Source: Bursaphelenchus xylophilus (Eukaryota; Nematoda; Chromadorea; Rhabditida; Aphelenchoididae). Taken from it: DNA of 64,000 nt. Positions 51,746 through 63,734 of this stretch are shown here, one piece after another. The notes beneath the pieces were generated by a model. That model was not told the origin of the DNA, did no database searches, and was given only the letters and a program-made list of their open reading frames with translations. Every line of letters starts with the position of its first letter. The stretch's first letter is position 1. Position numbers and translations under genes: made by a program. Where the stretch lies: the NCBI GenBank assembly GCA_904066235.2, contig CAJFCV020000006.1, forward strand, positions 7,192,001 through 7,256,000, read 5' to 3'.

Positions 51746-53559
51746 ATGACCCGGGATGTCCATCGAGCTTTGGAGTTGTTAGAAGAGTACCACGCCGACC
51801 TCATCCGATCTTCGGACATTGAACTCAAATACAATATTGAGAGGGTGGTCAACTCTTTCAAAACTGGTTTATTCAACGCATTATGTGGTATGTTATTCTG
51901 GGTTATGGGGTGGAATCGGTCTCATTTCCATTCAGTTTCGTGAATTCGCTACGTCGTGCCGTAAAGGCAACTCTTTGAAGCCAATAAATGACGTTAAGGC
52001 GTCTCTGCGATTCCGTTTTTAATGGAGCGTCAAAAAATTGCTCATCGAAGACAAGAATCCTTTAACGATAGGTCATGACAAAATTCATAAAGCGTTTGTT
52101 TGACCCGTTGACGCATCCAACCAATCTTTTCAGACATACAGGAATTTTACGACAACATTCTGCTTAATCCAAACATCTCATTCATCCAGAAAACTGCGGA
52201 AGCTCAAAAATTCGCGGATCGATGGGACGGAACAAGTACGTGTAGAAAATAAACGCAATTGCGCCTGAGGCATTACTCATGCGTAGTATAAGAAAACCAG
52301 TTGAGGCAATGTAAACAACATTTTTTCTTCAGATGCCCCCTTCTCCCACACTGCCCTTCCCCACACTTATTCCCGGCCAAGTTCAGCGTTTTCTGGAGTC
52401 AGATTTGGGACGACAGAGCCCATCGGCACTGGCAACATCCTTAATTATAGTGCTGTATGTAGACCATCCCTCCTAGTTACAACTAAAAATGACGCAATTT
52501 TCAGGCTAAAGAACCGCAATATGAGGATTACGACATTTTTGAAGTTGTCATCGACGCCTCTCAGGCGGGTCTCGGGTTCTCTATCAGTGGTGGCTCTGAT
52601 CGCCCACCAGTTCCGGATTACCATATTAGAGTAACGGAAATCAAAGAAAAGGGAGCGGTATGGGCGGATGGAAGGGTCAGAATTGGAGATGTCATCCTGA
52701 AGGTTAACGGAATTGACGTCTCGCATGTACCCCATGAGGCTGCTGTTGCTGCTCTCAACAATTCTGGTCAATTCGTAAAATTGGTAAATTTTGAACAACA
52801 ATCTTTAACTGCTTGTTCAGTGTGTTGTTAATTGTACAAATTGTTTTAGTTGGTGAAAAGAGAAAGATTATCAAGAAGTCTCAGTCAGTCCAATTTATCA
52901 AGACCTCCAGTTCCTCAAACTTATGACCTAAAACCCGTTCATAGATCCAGTAAGTGTTACAATTGGATGTCATCTTTCCTTCAGGATCTCTCCATCAAAT
53001 TCCCCAACCAACTGTGACTGGCCGGCCCTTAAGTCGGCAATCCTTTGGAGCTCCAGTCTCTTACCAGCAGCCACCGATCCAAGATGCCCCCCGCCGAGTT
53101 GTCTTAAGGAAAGGGACTCATGGACTAGGCTTTAATATTGTCGGTGGAGAGTCTGGAGAGCCAGTTTACATTAGTCTGGTCCAGCCGGGAGGGGTTGCAG
53201 ATCTGAGCGGGAACGTCAAAAGGGTAGGTATTTATTTTATTATGCCGCTGTTTGAATTATTTGTCGGTATTTACGAGTGTTTACAGGGCGATGTCCTTTT
53301 GCGAGTCAACGATATTGATCTGCGAGGAGCTACACACACTCAGGCCGCGGCTGCTTTGACTTCGATCCCGCCTCACAGCAACGTTGAATTGACTTTACAA
53401 TACAGACCTCTAGGTGGGCAAGATCGTTTGAATATTATGCAATTAATTACAAATATTGTGCATAATTACATCTTTTCTTATATTTTTTTAGAAAGCAGCA
53501 CATTCTTCGACAAATTGCAAAGACAAAGTCAACTGAATCTAAACCAATTCGGCCGATAG
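51746..53559 (+). CDS. Short Discs-large paralogue: L27-PDZ-PDZ, no SH3 or guanylate kinase
   Basis: Eight exons: 51746-51887, 52134-52235, 52333-52454, 52505-52783, 52850-52949, 52985-53223, 53287-53413, 53492-53559; 392 residues. It opens with an L27 domain ([20 protein letters not shown]), has a PDZ domain with carboxylate loop GLGFSISGG and a second with GLGFNIVGG, then ends after a short unique tail ([20 protein letters not shown]) at a TAG, with AATAAA at 53626. The first PDZ matches PDZ1 and the second matches PDZ3 of the neighbouring full gene, so PDZ2, SH3 and GUK are missing. All junctions are intact, arguing against a pseudogene. It may compete with full DLG for L27 or PDZ partners. 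Confidence 0.9.
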
Positions 53560-55048
53560 AGTAAATAAGAATATAACGCTGAGTACAATAACTATAATGT
53601 GTAAGATTAATTCACTCTGCATTCGAATAAATACTTTTTTTCCTTCGCAAGGTCATTTGGTCCCGGAGATTATAATCAAGAAAAGAGGAGTTGGCATGAC
53701 AACGTTGGCAGGAGTCCAAGATGAGAAGGGCGAGATCGATAAGAGAAGAGGGAGAGGCCGGGCGAGAGTCTTGATCAGTATTTTTTGAGACACCTGGCTA
53801 AAAAACGCTTTATTTCGACTGACCGCTGTCCCATTTCCCTCAAAACCTGACTGAAGGTGCGGGAAAGGAATGCGCAGGGCCACGCCCCCTGGAGATGGCT
53901 GCCTGACTGTTTACTTCACCTCTCCCCTCACCACGAAACCCCACCCGAGAAACCCCAACCGAGCCATCGCTCGGTCCAAACAAACCGACAAAGTTTGATG
54001 GTTTCAATGGTTCGAATTTCCTTGCTTTCCGTGTATTCTCCTTCGGAAACCTCGATGGGCTACAGACAAAAAAACGGTCCTCCGGATTCCGAGGTGTCCC
54101 CCTGCCCATCTTCTCCATCTTTTCTTGTCTTGCTCTTTGCCCGTACAAAAACCGAATGACTCAGTTTTTTGGGTCGAAGCGGAGAAATGGCTGCTGACTT
54201 TTGTGAATATGATAAACGTTTCCCGAGGGCTTTACAATTGTTTTCTGGGCCTGGAGTAGTTTTTTTGTTTAATAAACGTTGTCATCACCTTGATTGTATT
54301 ATCGTAGCACCTGTTAACTCTATGTTTAACTCGGCCTTCATAGAGACTAAGTATTTTTAACGTGTTGTGTTTACCTATGTGATATACACTGTGTGCAGTA
54401 ACGCTTAGTCATGTCTTTTTTAGCTATTCATACGCTCAGAAATGGGACAACACCGCAGACTCCGGCCATTTTGCTTAATTCTATCTGTTGAAAACCCCAC
54501 GGGGAAATTGCTTTATCAGTTATCAAGTATTGTTGTTTGCATGTACTAGAGGGCAATGCATACCTCAGGCTTGTCTTTCGTTAGTTTCCAATAAAAACAT
54601 CGCATTATTTCCTGTTCCATTACTTTTCGCGAGAACAAAACTTTCACATGGCGTTGTAATCTCAGCATTGTTTTTTGGGAATGAAAAAAAACTTTAATAA
54701 GCGGTCAACGCAGGTCATCCCAGGGCTTGTGCGAGCGAATGTTCGGGTGGTGTTTTATGTCTAGCGCCGAGGTCATATTAGGGGTGCCTGTCCCCGCGCA
54801 CCACAGGTAATCCCTCCATTCGAGTCCTATGGTGTGGCGCCGCGTCCTTGCGAGGCCTCGATCACATACCTGCCTTTTCTTCCCCTTCTTTTTCTACCCG
54901 TTTATTGCCTTCCTCCTCAGCTAACTACTTGCTATCGGCTGCTGAAGTTTACCCAATTTTATACCGAAACGGGAAATAGCTCTTGGTCAATTTAACGCGC
55001 TTCACGTACGCATTCATATCGTTTTTGTTGCAGGCTCCCTCGGGGATC
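53560..55048. other. Intergenic between the two Discs-large genes
   Basis: About 1.5 kb. It holds the 3' end of the short gene and, by position, the promoter and any untranslated first exon of the full gene; TTTTGTTGCAG ends at 55032, just before the start codon, and fits a splice acceptor. No remnant of PDZ2, SH3 or GUK coding sequence from the short copy was found. Confidence 0.5.
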
Positions 55049-58000
55049 ATGTTACCTCGTAAATCAGGTGAGTTCACATACGTTAAAGCATAAAAATACC
55101 GCCTCTGGGCATAATATCCTTAAATTTTAGAAGCGCATAGGGCACTGGAATTATTAGAAGAATATCACGCTGAGTTAACAAAGACGACAGATATTGAGCT
55201 ACGGAAATACATCGAAAAGATTATATCCTACTTCAAGAGTAACCTCTTCCAAGCATTATGTGGTAAGTTGCGGTTATTCTGATCGTCAAGCGGCTGTCCT
55301 GTCAAAATTACTCAAGCGTCGCATTGACATAAATTGCAGATATCCAAGATCTTTATGACAACACGTTGATGAATGAGAGAGTTGGTGTTTTACAGAAGAT
55401 CAGTGAGACTAGAAGATTTGCTGAAAGATGGGAGAATAATCCTCCATTTGGCGGTATCTCCAGAGCAAACGTAAGAGAGAAGTCCCTGTACAATGTGATG
55501 CATATTTTTAGAGTAGACCAGTCCTCTGCACTGCCACGTTAAATCCTCCTGGTACAAATGGAGTGGAAACAACAAAAAGATCCTATACTTACGAGGAGAA
55601 AACCAAAGAAATTGTAAGCATTCAACTAAAGTTTTTCCAGTTTGGCTTTCGCTCAATAACGCGATCGTATTTTAGAAAGATGGGAATATCTTTACTCACC
55701 AATATGCAACAAAGACATTTGAAGATCCTACAGGAGTCACAACTCAAACAACCAGTGCCAACACTTTAACGGACGAGAATGGAATTGAATGGGAAGTCGA
55801 AGACGTTATCCTAGAAAAGAACCAGACAGGCCTCGGGTTCTCCATAAGTGGAGGACTTGACAAATCCCCAGCTCCTGATCATCTTATTCGCGTCACTCAT
55901 ATAGCCCCAGGCGGTGCCGTCGCGAAGGATGGCCGAATTCGAGTTAACGACGTCATCATGCAAGTAAACAACACTATTTGCGAAAACGTTAACCATGATG
56001 TAGCTGTAAAGGCGCTGCAGAATGCCGGAAGCGTTGTCAGGCTTGTGAGTTTACCTATATATACGAAATTATAACTATAGTCTACGGTAGTAAATGAATT
56101 TTCAGGTTGTCAAAAGAGTAAAGCATGGTCTAGGAGCGCCATTGCCACCAATCCATCAAACCTCCGGAATCCTTTCTTCGAGTACTCTGCCGCGGAGCTC
56201 AGGATCATCTCTTCCTTACCCATCTGGATTATCCTTTTCTCCACCAGAAATATTGCGCCTAGAGACCACCCCAGGAGTAAAGAAGATCGAATTATTTAAG
56301 GTATTCCATCTCTTTGTTGCGTAATTAATTCATTGTAATAGTCGCGCCGTAAAGTCCCGACACATTTGCACAGTGCATTTTTGTTTTTCTTTCGGACTCG
56401 TCGCACTAACGACATGCACTTTTCTGCGAGCTCGCTCCAGTTTTCTCGCGCGACACCCGCGACAAATGTGTCAGGACTTGCGCGACTAGTATGTACGGAC
56501 ACGTCTGTATAATTATTTTTTTTCAACACAGCCACCAGTGGCAAATTCGTTCTAACTCGGACTAAATTTTGGCGGATCTTGTCTCAAGTAAGTACAGGGT
56601 GTACCAATTTGGTGGGCCGATTTGAATTGGCTATAACTTCTTTGATTTTGGGCCTGATTTTAAAATTATTTTTTTTTTCTGAATCCTCAGACAAGGCAGG
56701 AGTACTGAAATCTCGCCATCTTCGTCGTAAAGAACAAAAGATCTCAAAAAATGCCGAAAATCAGTCGTATCTTGTGAACGGTGGAGATAGTTGTGGGAAA
56801 CATAGGTTCATAAGGTTTAGAATTTTGTATAGAATAGTTTGTAATCAAAATACCCAAAGGAAATCCGCTCCTAAGGAGTGAAACCCGGAGGGCACAGATA
56901 TGAAAATTTTGAAAATCCGCAAAGTTGGGGAAAAGATTTGGCCCTAAACAAAGATGAAATTGAATCTAAGTTTCGCAGTATAAGTTTTTTTGATCCAATA
57001 TAACATTCCATTTTTAGGGCCGACAATTTTAACAACCGAAAACAGTAAAAGAAAGTATTAGTTTTTCGTTGTTTGTTTCTTTTTACTGTAGTTTACTAAA
57101 AGGTATGTTATATTTGGTATTAAAAAAATGGGAATGTCCGAGGATTCAGGGAAAAAAAGAATTTTAAAATTTGGCCCAAAATTAGAGAAGTTATAGCTAA
57201 TTCAAATCGGGCCACCAAATTGGTACACCCTGTATAAAATTTCGCTCAAAGAATGTAGATAAAAATTATTCCAAACAGTAAGCAAGATCCGCCGGACTTA
57301 GTCCAAGGTTACTAAATTTCCCGTTTGGATTGAAAGAAAAAATTCGAAAAACCCGTCCATATATCCTTTCTTTCAGGATTTCGCACCTGATGGAACACCG
57401 AGAGGAATAGGAGTTAGCATTGCCGGTGGAATAGGCAACGAACATTACCAAGGGGACTCCAGTATCTATATTACAAATATCATCGAAAACACGCCGGCGG
57501 CCAGAGACGGGCGTCTTCAACGGGGAGATCAACTTTTGGCGGTCGACGATACAGTTCTTCAGAACGTCACTCATCAGTTTGCTGTGGATACAATGAAATC
57601 AACAGGAAACAAGGTGACATTGTACTACAGAAGGCCCAATACAGACCTAGAAGACAGCGTTTCGAGATCCATCGGATCTTTGTCCCATCTCAATGTCAAC
57701 CAACCACAAGAACTAACAACTGATCCTCGTTGGGTTGTATTGAAGAAGGGAGAAGGTGGCCTTGGATTTAATATTGTGGGCGGTGAAGATGGTGAACCTA
57801 TCTATGTCTCTCATGTGATACCGGGAGGTGTCGCAGACATCAGCAACAATGTCAGGAAAGGGGACGTTCTTCTCCAAGTAAACGATACAATTCTGGCCAA
57901 CGCAACTCACGCTGCCGCCGCTGCGGCTTTAAAACGTTGTCAGCCGAATTCGAATGTCAAATTGCTTCTACAGTATCAGCCATTTCAATACCAGCAATTC

Positions 58001-59337
58001 GAGGAGAAGGTCGAGAGACTTCGGAATGATCTGATTCAACAAAACCAGGGCCAAGTCGCGGCCGCCGCTACAGTCGGAGTTCCGATTGGCCAGAATTTCT
58101 ATGAAGAGCCCATTTATGTAAGGGCCTTGTTCGACAATGATCCCAGTCGAGATCCCGGAGTTCCCCCTCGAGCACTGCAATTCAATTATGGTGACATTCT
58201 AAGAGTTTACAACAGAGATGACGATGACTGGTGGAAAGCCCGAAGGGTTGGCGATAATGGTGAGGGCCCTGAAGGTGTCATCCCAAGCAAACGAAGAGTT
58301 GAGAAACGAGAGAAACAGAGACGAAAACAAGTGAGATAATACCTTAACAAAATTAAGCCAATTTACGACTATCAACAAACATCTGTTTTCAGGTAAACTT
58401 CAACCAAGGAAGTCAAAGTCTGGGAAGAAACTCTTCTATGGGAGGAGGTGGTGGTCTCGAAAATAGAAGAGGCTCCAGAAGTCAGCTTTCCTTCTCACGA
58501 AAATTCCCATTCGTTAAATCAACTGAGAAACTGAATGAATTATCGGAAAATGAGTTCGCAGAAGAGCCCATCTTCACATATGAAGTTGTAACTCAACAGC
58601 AAGGTAACCTTTTGTCAGTAGATACTAATCATAATCCAGTTTTTATTCACATTGATCCTTCGTTTCAGTCAACTACGTTCGCCCAGTAATAATTTTGGGA
58701 GCGCTGAAGGATAAGATTAACGACGAATTGGTGACCAAATTCCCGAATAAATTCGGTAGTTGTGTCCCACACACATCAAGACCGCCCCGGCCTAACGAGA
58801 TACATGGTCGCGATTATTATTTCGTATCCAAGGAAGAGATGGAACGAGATGTCAAGAACAATCTCTTTATTGAAGCCGGACAATTCCAAGGAAATCTATA
58901 TGGAACATCCATTGATGCTGTAAGACAAGTGGCCAGTGAAGGGAAACATTGCATCCTCGATGTAAGTGGAAACGCGATAAGGAGGCTTCGGTCGACAGCT
59001 GGAATCTATCCTGTGTCCGTCTTCATAAAACCTTACAATCAACATCAACTGCGGTAAGTCCACGTTTTAGAAAAGAAACAAAAATAATATGTTTCAGTGA
59101 ATGGGATCCCACTCTGAGTGATCAAGAAGCATACGCCCTCTTTGAGCGATGCCAGCGTCAAGAACAAACCTTTGGAGATCTGTTCACAGGTGAGATCAAC
59201 TAAATCAAACTGAGATAAATGTGCTTTCAGCTGTTGTAACCGGCCATACGTTCGATGATGTTCTGAACAAAACGCTACGTGTGATTCAAGACCAGAGCCG
59301 TCCAGACGTTTGGGTACCGGACAACCGACCTCTCTAA
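55049..59337 (+). CDS. dlg-1: Discs large, MAGUK scaffold (L27, three PDZ, SH3, guanylate kinase)
   Basis: Eleven exons: 55049-55067, 55131-55262, 55340-55470, 55512-55613, 55676-56044, 56106-56300, 57377-58330, 58393-58603, 58669-59053, 59098-59189, 59231-59337; 898 residues. It scaffolds junctional and synaptic complexes at the lateral membrane. In order: L27 ([20 protein letters not shown]), PDZ1 (GLGFSISGG), PDZ2 (GIGVSIAGG), PDZ3 ([20 protein letters not shown]), SH3 ([15 protein letters not shown]...DDDDWWKAR), a basic hook ([13 protein letters not shown]), and the catalytically dead GUK domain ([20 protein letters not shown]). The C-terminus DNRPL is typical for MAGUKs. The 1076-nt intron 56301-57376 carries two mobile elements. 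Confidence 0.97.
56339..56488. mobile_element. 150-bp MITE in dlg-1 intron 6
   Basis: The left end TAGTCGCGCCGTAAAGTCCC pairs with the right end (reverse-complemented TAGTCGCGCAAGTCCTGACA) over about 30 bp with a 2-bp gap, ending in ACACATTTG on both sides. The interior contains TTGCACAGTGCAT. The ends resemble those of the nested MITE at 62691-62884 (TAGTC...CGTAAAGTC), so the two are probably one family. No coding potential. Confidence 0.65.
56595..57232. mobile_element. Mariner-type non-autonomous element in dlg-1 intron 6
   Basis: Inverted ends CAGGGTGTACCAATTTGG are flanked on both sides by TA (56593-56594 and 57233-57234), the target duplication of Tc1/mariner elements, and CAGGGTGT is a common start of mariner termini. 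Inverted similarity runs about 100 bp inward. The interior has no transposase frame, so it is a deletion derivative or MITE. Confidence 0.8.
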
Positions 59338-59584
59338 ACATCATATCTGAATAGTAACATCGCTAGTTCAGTTCTCTCGTCCAGAGAGAATTACAGCCTC
59401 CATTTACTGCCACACGATCCAAGCCATCTATGCATTTCAAAACTAAAAATTTTTGCAAATCACTTCGCAACTCCTTTATTTTTTGTGTCTTCCAAATATT
59501 TATATCGGAAATAAATTATAAAATTTATATTCTTTGAACGATTCGTATTTCATTTGTATTTCCGTTGTTGTAGTGGTCGAACAA

Positions 59585-60442
59585 ATGTTTTGGGGAAATT
59601 ATCGTAAGTTTCATTTTACAAAGCGTCAGAACGATGGGTAGCTGAGTTTTAATAATTTGCAACGTGTTGGTAATTTCCTTTCCCTTTTTCAACATCAACT
59701 CTATCGAAAACGCCGAAATTTTCGGTGGTCTAGACACCGAGAGAGCGGCCAAACAACCAGAGTGGAAATTGCACCAAAACGCGTTTTCGCAAAACGAGCA
59801 AGAACTCTCATTCTAATGACCATGGCCATGCATGGTTATAAGCAATTTTAAATTGCTTTGACATTATGTTAAATGACAAAATGTAAAAATTGATTTTTCC
59901 GATTTATTTCCTTTGCAGATTTATTTGTCTTCGAGATGTCCATCATTCTTATTTCCTCGTCTTTTGTTGTTATATGCTGTAAAAGAACGAAGAAAGATCC
60001 TGTTCGGCATAGGAAAACACCAAATTTGGAGTCTCCGATGTCTGCAACCCCGTCTACGAAGACCACAAGTCTCTCAACTAACAAGAGCACCGACTCTCTG
60101 GAGTACAAACTCTTTTCTAAATTTGAGCAAAACGATTTGAAGAATAGGAAGGAGTTTAACAAGATCAAAGAAAACGTTTTTGGAAAGAACAAATCCCATG
60201 GAGAAGATAAGAAACAAGAAAAGCAGAGTGGAAAAACGAACGATCATAAACACCAACATGATCAGCAAACGAATGTAAGTTTCAATGAGAACCTTTATTA
60301 CTTATGTTAATAATCTTACTTATTTCAGGGACCAATTACAATCCAATATATCCGATATGAAAGAGGATTCTGGAGAAGAACCACTTCTGAGGACAATCTT
60401 GATGACTTTTCCTTTTATTTGAATAGCGATAATGTTGATTAA
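59585..60442 (+). CDS. Small single-pass membrane protein with charged tail
   Basis: Three exons: 59585-59603, 59919-60274, 60329-60442; 162 residues. The tiny first exon (MFWGNY) has a GTAAGT donor and joins in phase to an exon opening with a helix (LFVFEMSIILISSSFVVICC), then a basic stop-transfer stretch (KRTKKDP) and a long Lys/Glu/His-rich cytoplasmic tail. If the first exon is wrong, translation would start at the Met within the helix (59936). The tail ends SDNVD. Its stop overlaps the stop of the convergent minus-strand gene. Family unknown. Confidence 0.6.
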
Positions 60443-61167
60443 AGAGGTCGAAACTCGGGTAAGACCACTTGATCTCGAGGTGGAGCGCATGTCTGGATGC
60501 ATCGGGATTCCGAGATCAGAGGATTCTCCCTATTTTCAGTGGCCACTCCACAATATGGATATCTATATGGACGGCATAAGGACTCGGTAGGCTAAAATAA
60601 TATGAGTCTGATGTAAAATGAGAGGGTCTTACCTGTTTGTACCATCTGATCACTTTCTTTGGCTTCGTTCCATCAGGGCAGAGATGCCTGATCACTCGAC
60701 AACACTCTTCTTTCTCAGTGTCATCACCTAAAAATGGGTCATAACTTCCTATTCTGCTTACATTGACTTCTTTGTGTTTGAATATTTGTGGATTTCCTTT
60801 CAAATCCACTAACAAATTGGTCTTCTTTCCTCTAAAAAGTGATCTTAAATGAGTTATTTTAACTTACAGTAAAGGGGCTTTCTTCTTGGCATTCCGGTAA
60901 AACACATCGCTGAGTCTCGTAAAGACTGGGGCATGTCCTCTCAATTAATTCCTCTGTTTTGGGATCTTTCTCCGGTAATGGAGGTTGTAACACATCCCGA
61001 TTCCTAACCCTTAACGCCAATTTACAATCTCCAAAGCATGAACTCCATGGTCTCCATTTACTAACAACACATACTGAAAGAGAGCATTGAATAAAATAAA
61101 TAAAATACTTACATGAGGCCAAGGTGGGATGACTGAGAATGGCTAGCAGAAAAAGTCCAAGCAACAT
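60439..61167 (-). CDS. Secreted protein with one thrombospondin type 1 repeat
   Basis: Five exons: 61113-61167, 60868-61073, 60762-60831, 60633-60727, 60439-60591; 192 residues. A signal peptide (MLLGLFLLAILSHPTLAS) is followed by a TSP1-like repeat (VSKWRPWSSCFGDCKLALRV) and a Cys-rich C-terminal half (EECCRVIRHLCPD, CRPYRYPYCG, RCIQTC). The last exons use good TTTTTAG acceptors, and the phase-1 junction builds a Cys. It is unrelated in layout to the ADAMTS gene upstream. Function unknown; extracellular matrix association is inference from the TSP1 repeat. Confidence 0.75.
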
Positions 61168-61517
61168 TCCAGCGGGTCGAATGACATTCTCCTTCCCAAG
61201 ATGTCATTCCAACACAATTTCACAAATTCTTCGCAAGTTTTGATTCCGCCTTTTCACGAAGAAGTGCGTCTGAATTTCTATCTCCTCCACGCTGCAGAGA
61301 AACACAAACCGGTCTCGCTTTGACAACAAAAACTGTCATGTCCGTTTGATTGATTAACATTACAAGGAACGCATCGATCCATCAAAGTGAGGTAATCCAC
61401 TAAGCGTTACCATCTGCGGTTCCGCAGCAAAAATATGCTATGCCTGAGGGAGGAAATGATGACCGATGAAGCACATTTCCGGAGGGCAGAAAGCAAAAAC
61501 TTGGGGACAAAGTGGTT
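61168..61517. promoter_or_regulatory. Divergent 5' region of the TSP1 gene (-) and the unknown gene (+)
   Basis: The 350-bp interval lies between two divergent starts and must contain both promoters or outrons. No specific motif is evident. Confidence 0.45.
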
Positions 61518-63661
61518 ATGGATTTCAAACATGTTATTGATGATGATGATGATGAGATTCAGAATGATGAAACGAGTCAACAATGGCTGATGAGACAGCT
61601 CAGAAAACATCTGGATTACATCCCCGATCAAGTCCTCAGGGAATTTGTTCTTCAACAGGTAGTTGCTGATGAATTCCTCGTGCTTTAATGGTACTTGCTG
61701 ATCTGTCTTGAGTTAATTTTATTTGCTGCCATTCCTTTTAATTACTGAAAACATCTCTCGCATCTCACGGCTATCTCCGTCGACGAGTTTAATGTGTTTT
61801 GACATATCAGCGGCGATCTCTTTCAGGACATAACACCCCTAAGGAACTTCATGACTGGAACTCGACAACGCAGAGGGCTCTTCATTATAATTGATGAAGT
61901 CATATCCACCTCTGTTGAACATAAATTCTTTGGTGAGAATGAGTTGACAGAAATGAAAGTGGAAGATAAAAAGGGAGCGGAAGAATTGAGCCATCAAGAA
62001 GTGCATAATCAGATTGAACAGGACCTCAGAAATCTAGAGAATGAGAAGAAACCGCCATTACCAAAGTCAAAGAGAAGTATGATCGTATTTAAATAATAGA
62101 ATACTGTAATCATTTCAGAAATGAGAAGATTTAATTCAAAGAAGATCAAAAAAGAGACGAAGAAAAAGACGGACCAGGAAACGGAAAGGAAATTGGAATC
62201 AGAAACAAATCCAGCAGTCGAGGTGCAGTCAGAAATACCCAATCCGGCGGTCCCTCAACCAGCTCAACCCCAGATTGAAGCCCCTGAATTTCTGGGAGCC
62301 CATACTTCGTATGTCCTCAGATGGTTTGAGGAGACTGATATTCCTCAGAACAAATTCGTATTCTTGGCCACTCGAGATGAAATTTTAAGTGGTACCAAAA
62401 GTGAATTCGATAAAATGTTCATAACAGGATACTGTAAAGATCTCAGCAAATACAATACTGCCATCGAAATTGGTAAGCTATTAATTTTTAACCGGAGTTC
62501 AACGATTTGGGGAATTCTTAAAAGAAAATTGGAGACACTGAAAAAAATATAATATTCATTTTATTTTTTTTATTTCGGGGACCCCCTGGTCCTCTTGGTC
62601 TGTTCAGGACTCCAACTCAACTGATGGCCCGAGGGCATTTTCACCGAAGGGAGACTGAATATGAACTGACTGAATATGAAGGACCGAATACTAGTCCGTT
62701 CGTAAAGTCGCTGGAATGATTTCGGCGACGCGCACTGTGCGCGAAAACTCAGGGTGCGGGCGACAGCCCAAAAAAGCCTATTGCACTGTGCAAAAAGACA
62801 AAAATTGCACAGTGCAAAGTGAACTTTCGATTTCGCGGAGTGCATGTCGCCGAAAACATTCCAGCGACTTTACGAACCGACTAGTATGAAGGACTGAATA
62901 TGAACTGACTGAATCTGAACTGGGGTGCTGACTGAATATGAAGGACCGAATATGAACTGACTGAATATGAAAACCGGGTTTCTGTCACTGTTATCTACCT
63001 AGGTTCCGATTAAGGACTCTTTTTGAAATTTTTTCAACTTATAACACCTTTAGACGTTAGTGTTGTTGTTTTGGTGCCTAGTACTGCTTAAAACAACATT
63101 TTTAACACTTGGTGCTAAATAGTACTACCTGGTACTATTTAGTACGAGGTGAAGACTTGGCCGGTAATGGTGTTGCTTTGGTGCTTGGTACAGCACAAAA
63201 ACACATTTTTAGCACTTGCAACTATATAGTACCAATTGGTACTATTTAGTACGAGGTGAAAATTTGGGCGTAAGGCGGTAATGGTGTTGGTTTGGTGCTT
63301 AGTACAGCCCAAAAACACATTTATAGCACTTGGTATTATATAGTCCTTGAAATATTTTGGGTGTTAATGAGGACTATTCAACTCAAAGATTTCAGGACAA
63401 CTTCTTATGGATGAGATCTCTTTTGAGCACAAAATGAACTTAGTAATGCAACTTGAGACCAACGAAGCAAATACGAAGGTGGAAAAATGGCAGAACCCAG
63501 AGAATCGATTCGAGAATTTCATCCTGGACTCCCTTGTGGTCTCATTCCAATCGTCTCTTCAAAGAATGAATACCGAATCCTTAATGGATTCATCTGAGTT
63601 GGACGTTGAATCCATTGAAGCCCTGCTCAAATCAAGAGTAAAACTATTTACGCAATCTCCA
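61518..63661 (+). CDS. Unknown charged protein, 3' end beyond the window
   Basis: Four exons: 61518-61658, 61827-62076, 62119-62472, 63396-63661, all in phase; the last ends at a GTAAGT donor and the gene continues past 64000. The visible 337 residues start with an Asp-rich stretch (HVIDDDDDEIQND), then LRKHLDYIPDQVLREFVLQQ, a Lys/Glu-rich segment, a Pro-rich linker (IPNPAVPQPAQPQIEAPEF) and a more ordered part (YVLRWFEETDIPQNKFVF). No known domain was recognised. Intron 3 is 923 nt because of nested repeats, and phase across it still matches, so the gene appears functional. Confidence 0.75.
62645..63355. mobile_element. Composite tandem-repeat element, copy 2 (inverted relative to copy 1)
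   Basis: It begins CGAAGGGAGACTGAATATGA, identical in reverse complement to the right end of copy 1 (18.05-18.09 kb), passes through GACTGAATATGAACT units, then the same tandem core (TACTATTTAGTACGAGGTGA, TTTGGTGCTTAGTACAGCCC) in opposite orientation, and ends near TATTTCAAGGACTATA (reverse strand). It sits in intron 3 of the unknown gene and is itself interrupted by a MITE. No transposase frame; no clear target duplication at this copy. Confidence 0.75.
62691..62884. mobile_element. 194-bp MITE nested in the composite repeat
   Basis: Terminal inverted repeats of 28 bp, starting CTAGTCCGTTCGTAAAGTCG on the left and CTAGTCGGTTCGTAAAGTCG on the right (reverse-complemented), differ at one position. 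They are flanked by TA at 62689-62690 and 62885-62886. The interior has a second palindrome around GCACTGTGCAAAAAG/TTGCACAGTGCAAAG. TA duplication suggests a Tc1/mariner-type origin. Its position inside a satellite-like array shows it inserted later than the host repeat. Confidence 0.85.
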
Positions 63662-63734
63662 GTAAGTAGCCTTGGGTAACTGAATATTCGGGTGAGCGCA
63701 TCCGGGTGATCGCTTATTCAGGTGATGCAACTCT

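Noticed and set aside
53857..54159. 100-codon plus-strand open frame between the Discs-large genes
   Set aside because: Pro/Ser/His-rich translation of GC-rich promoter-like DNA; an opposing open frame of equal length covers the same bases.
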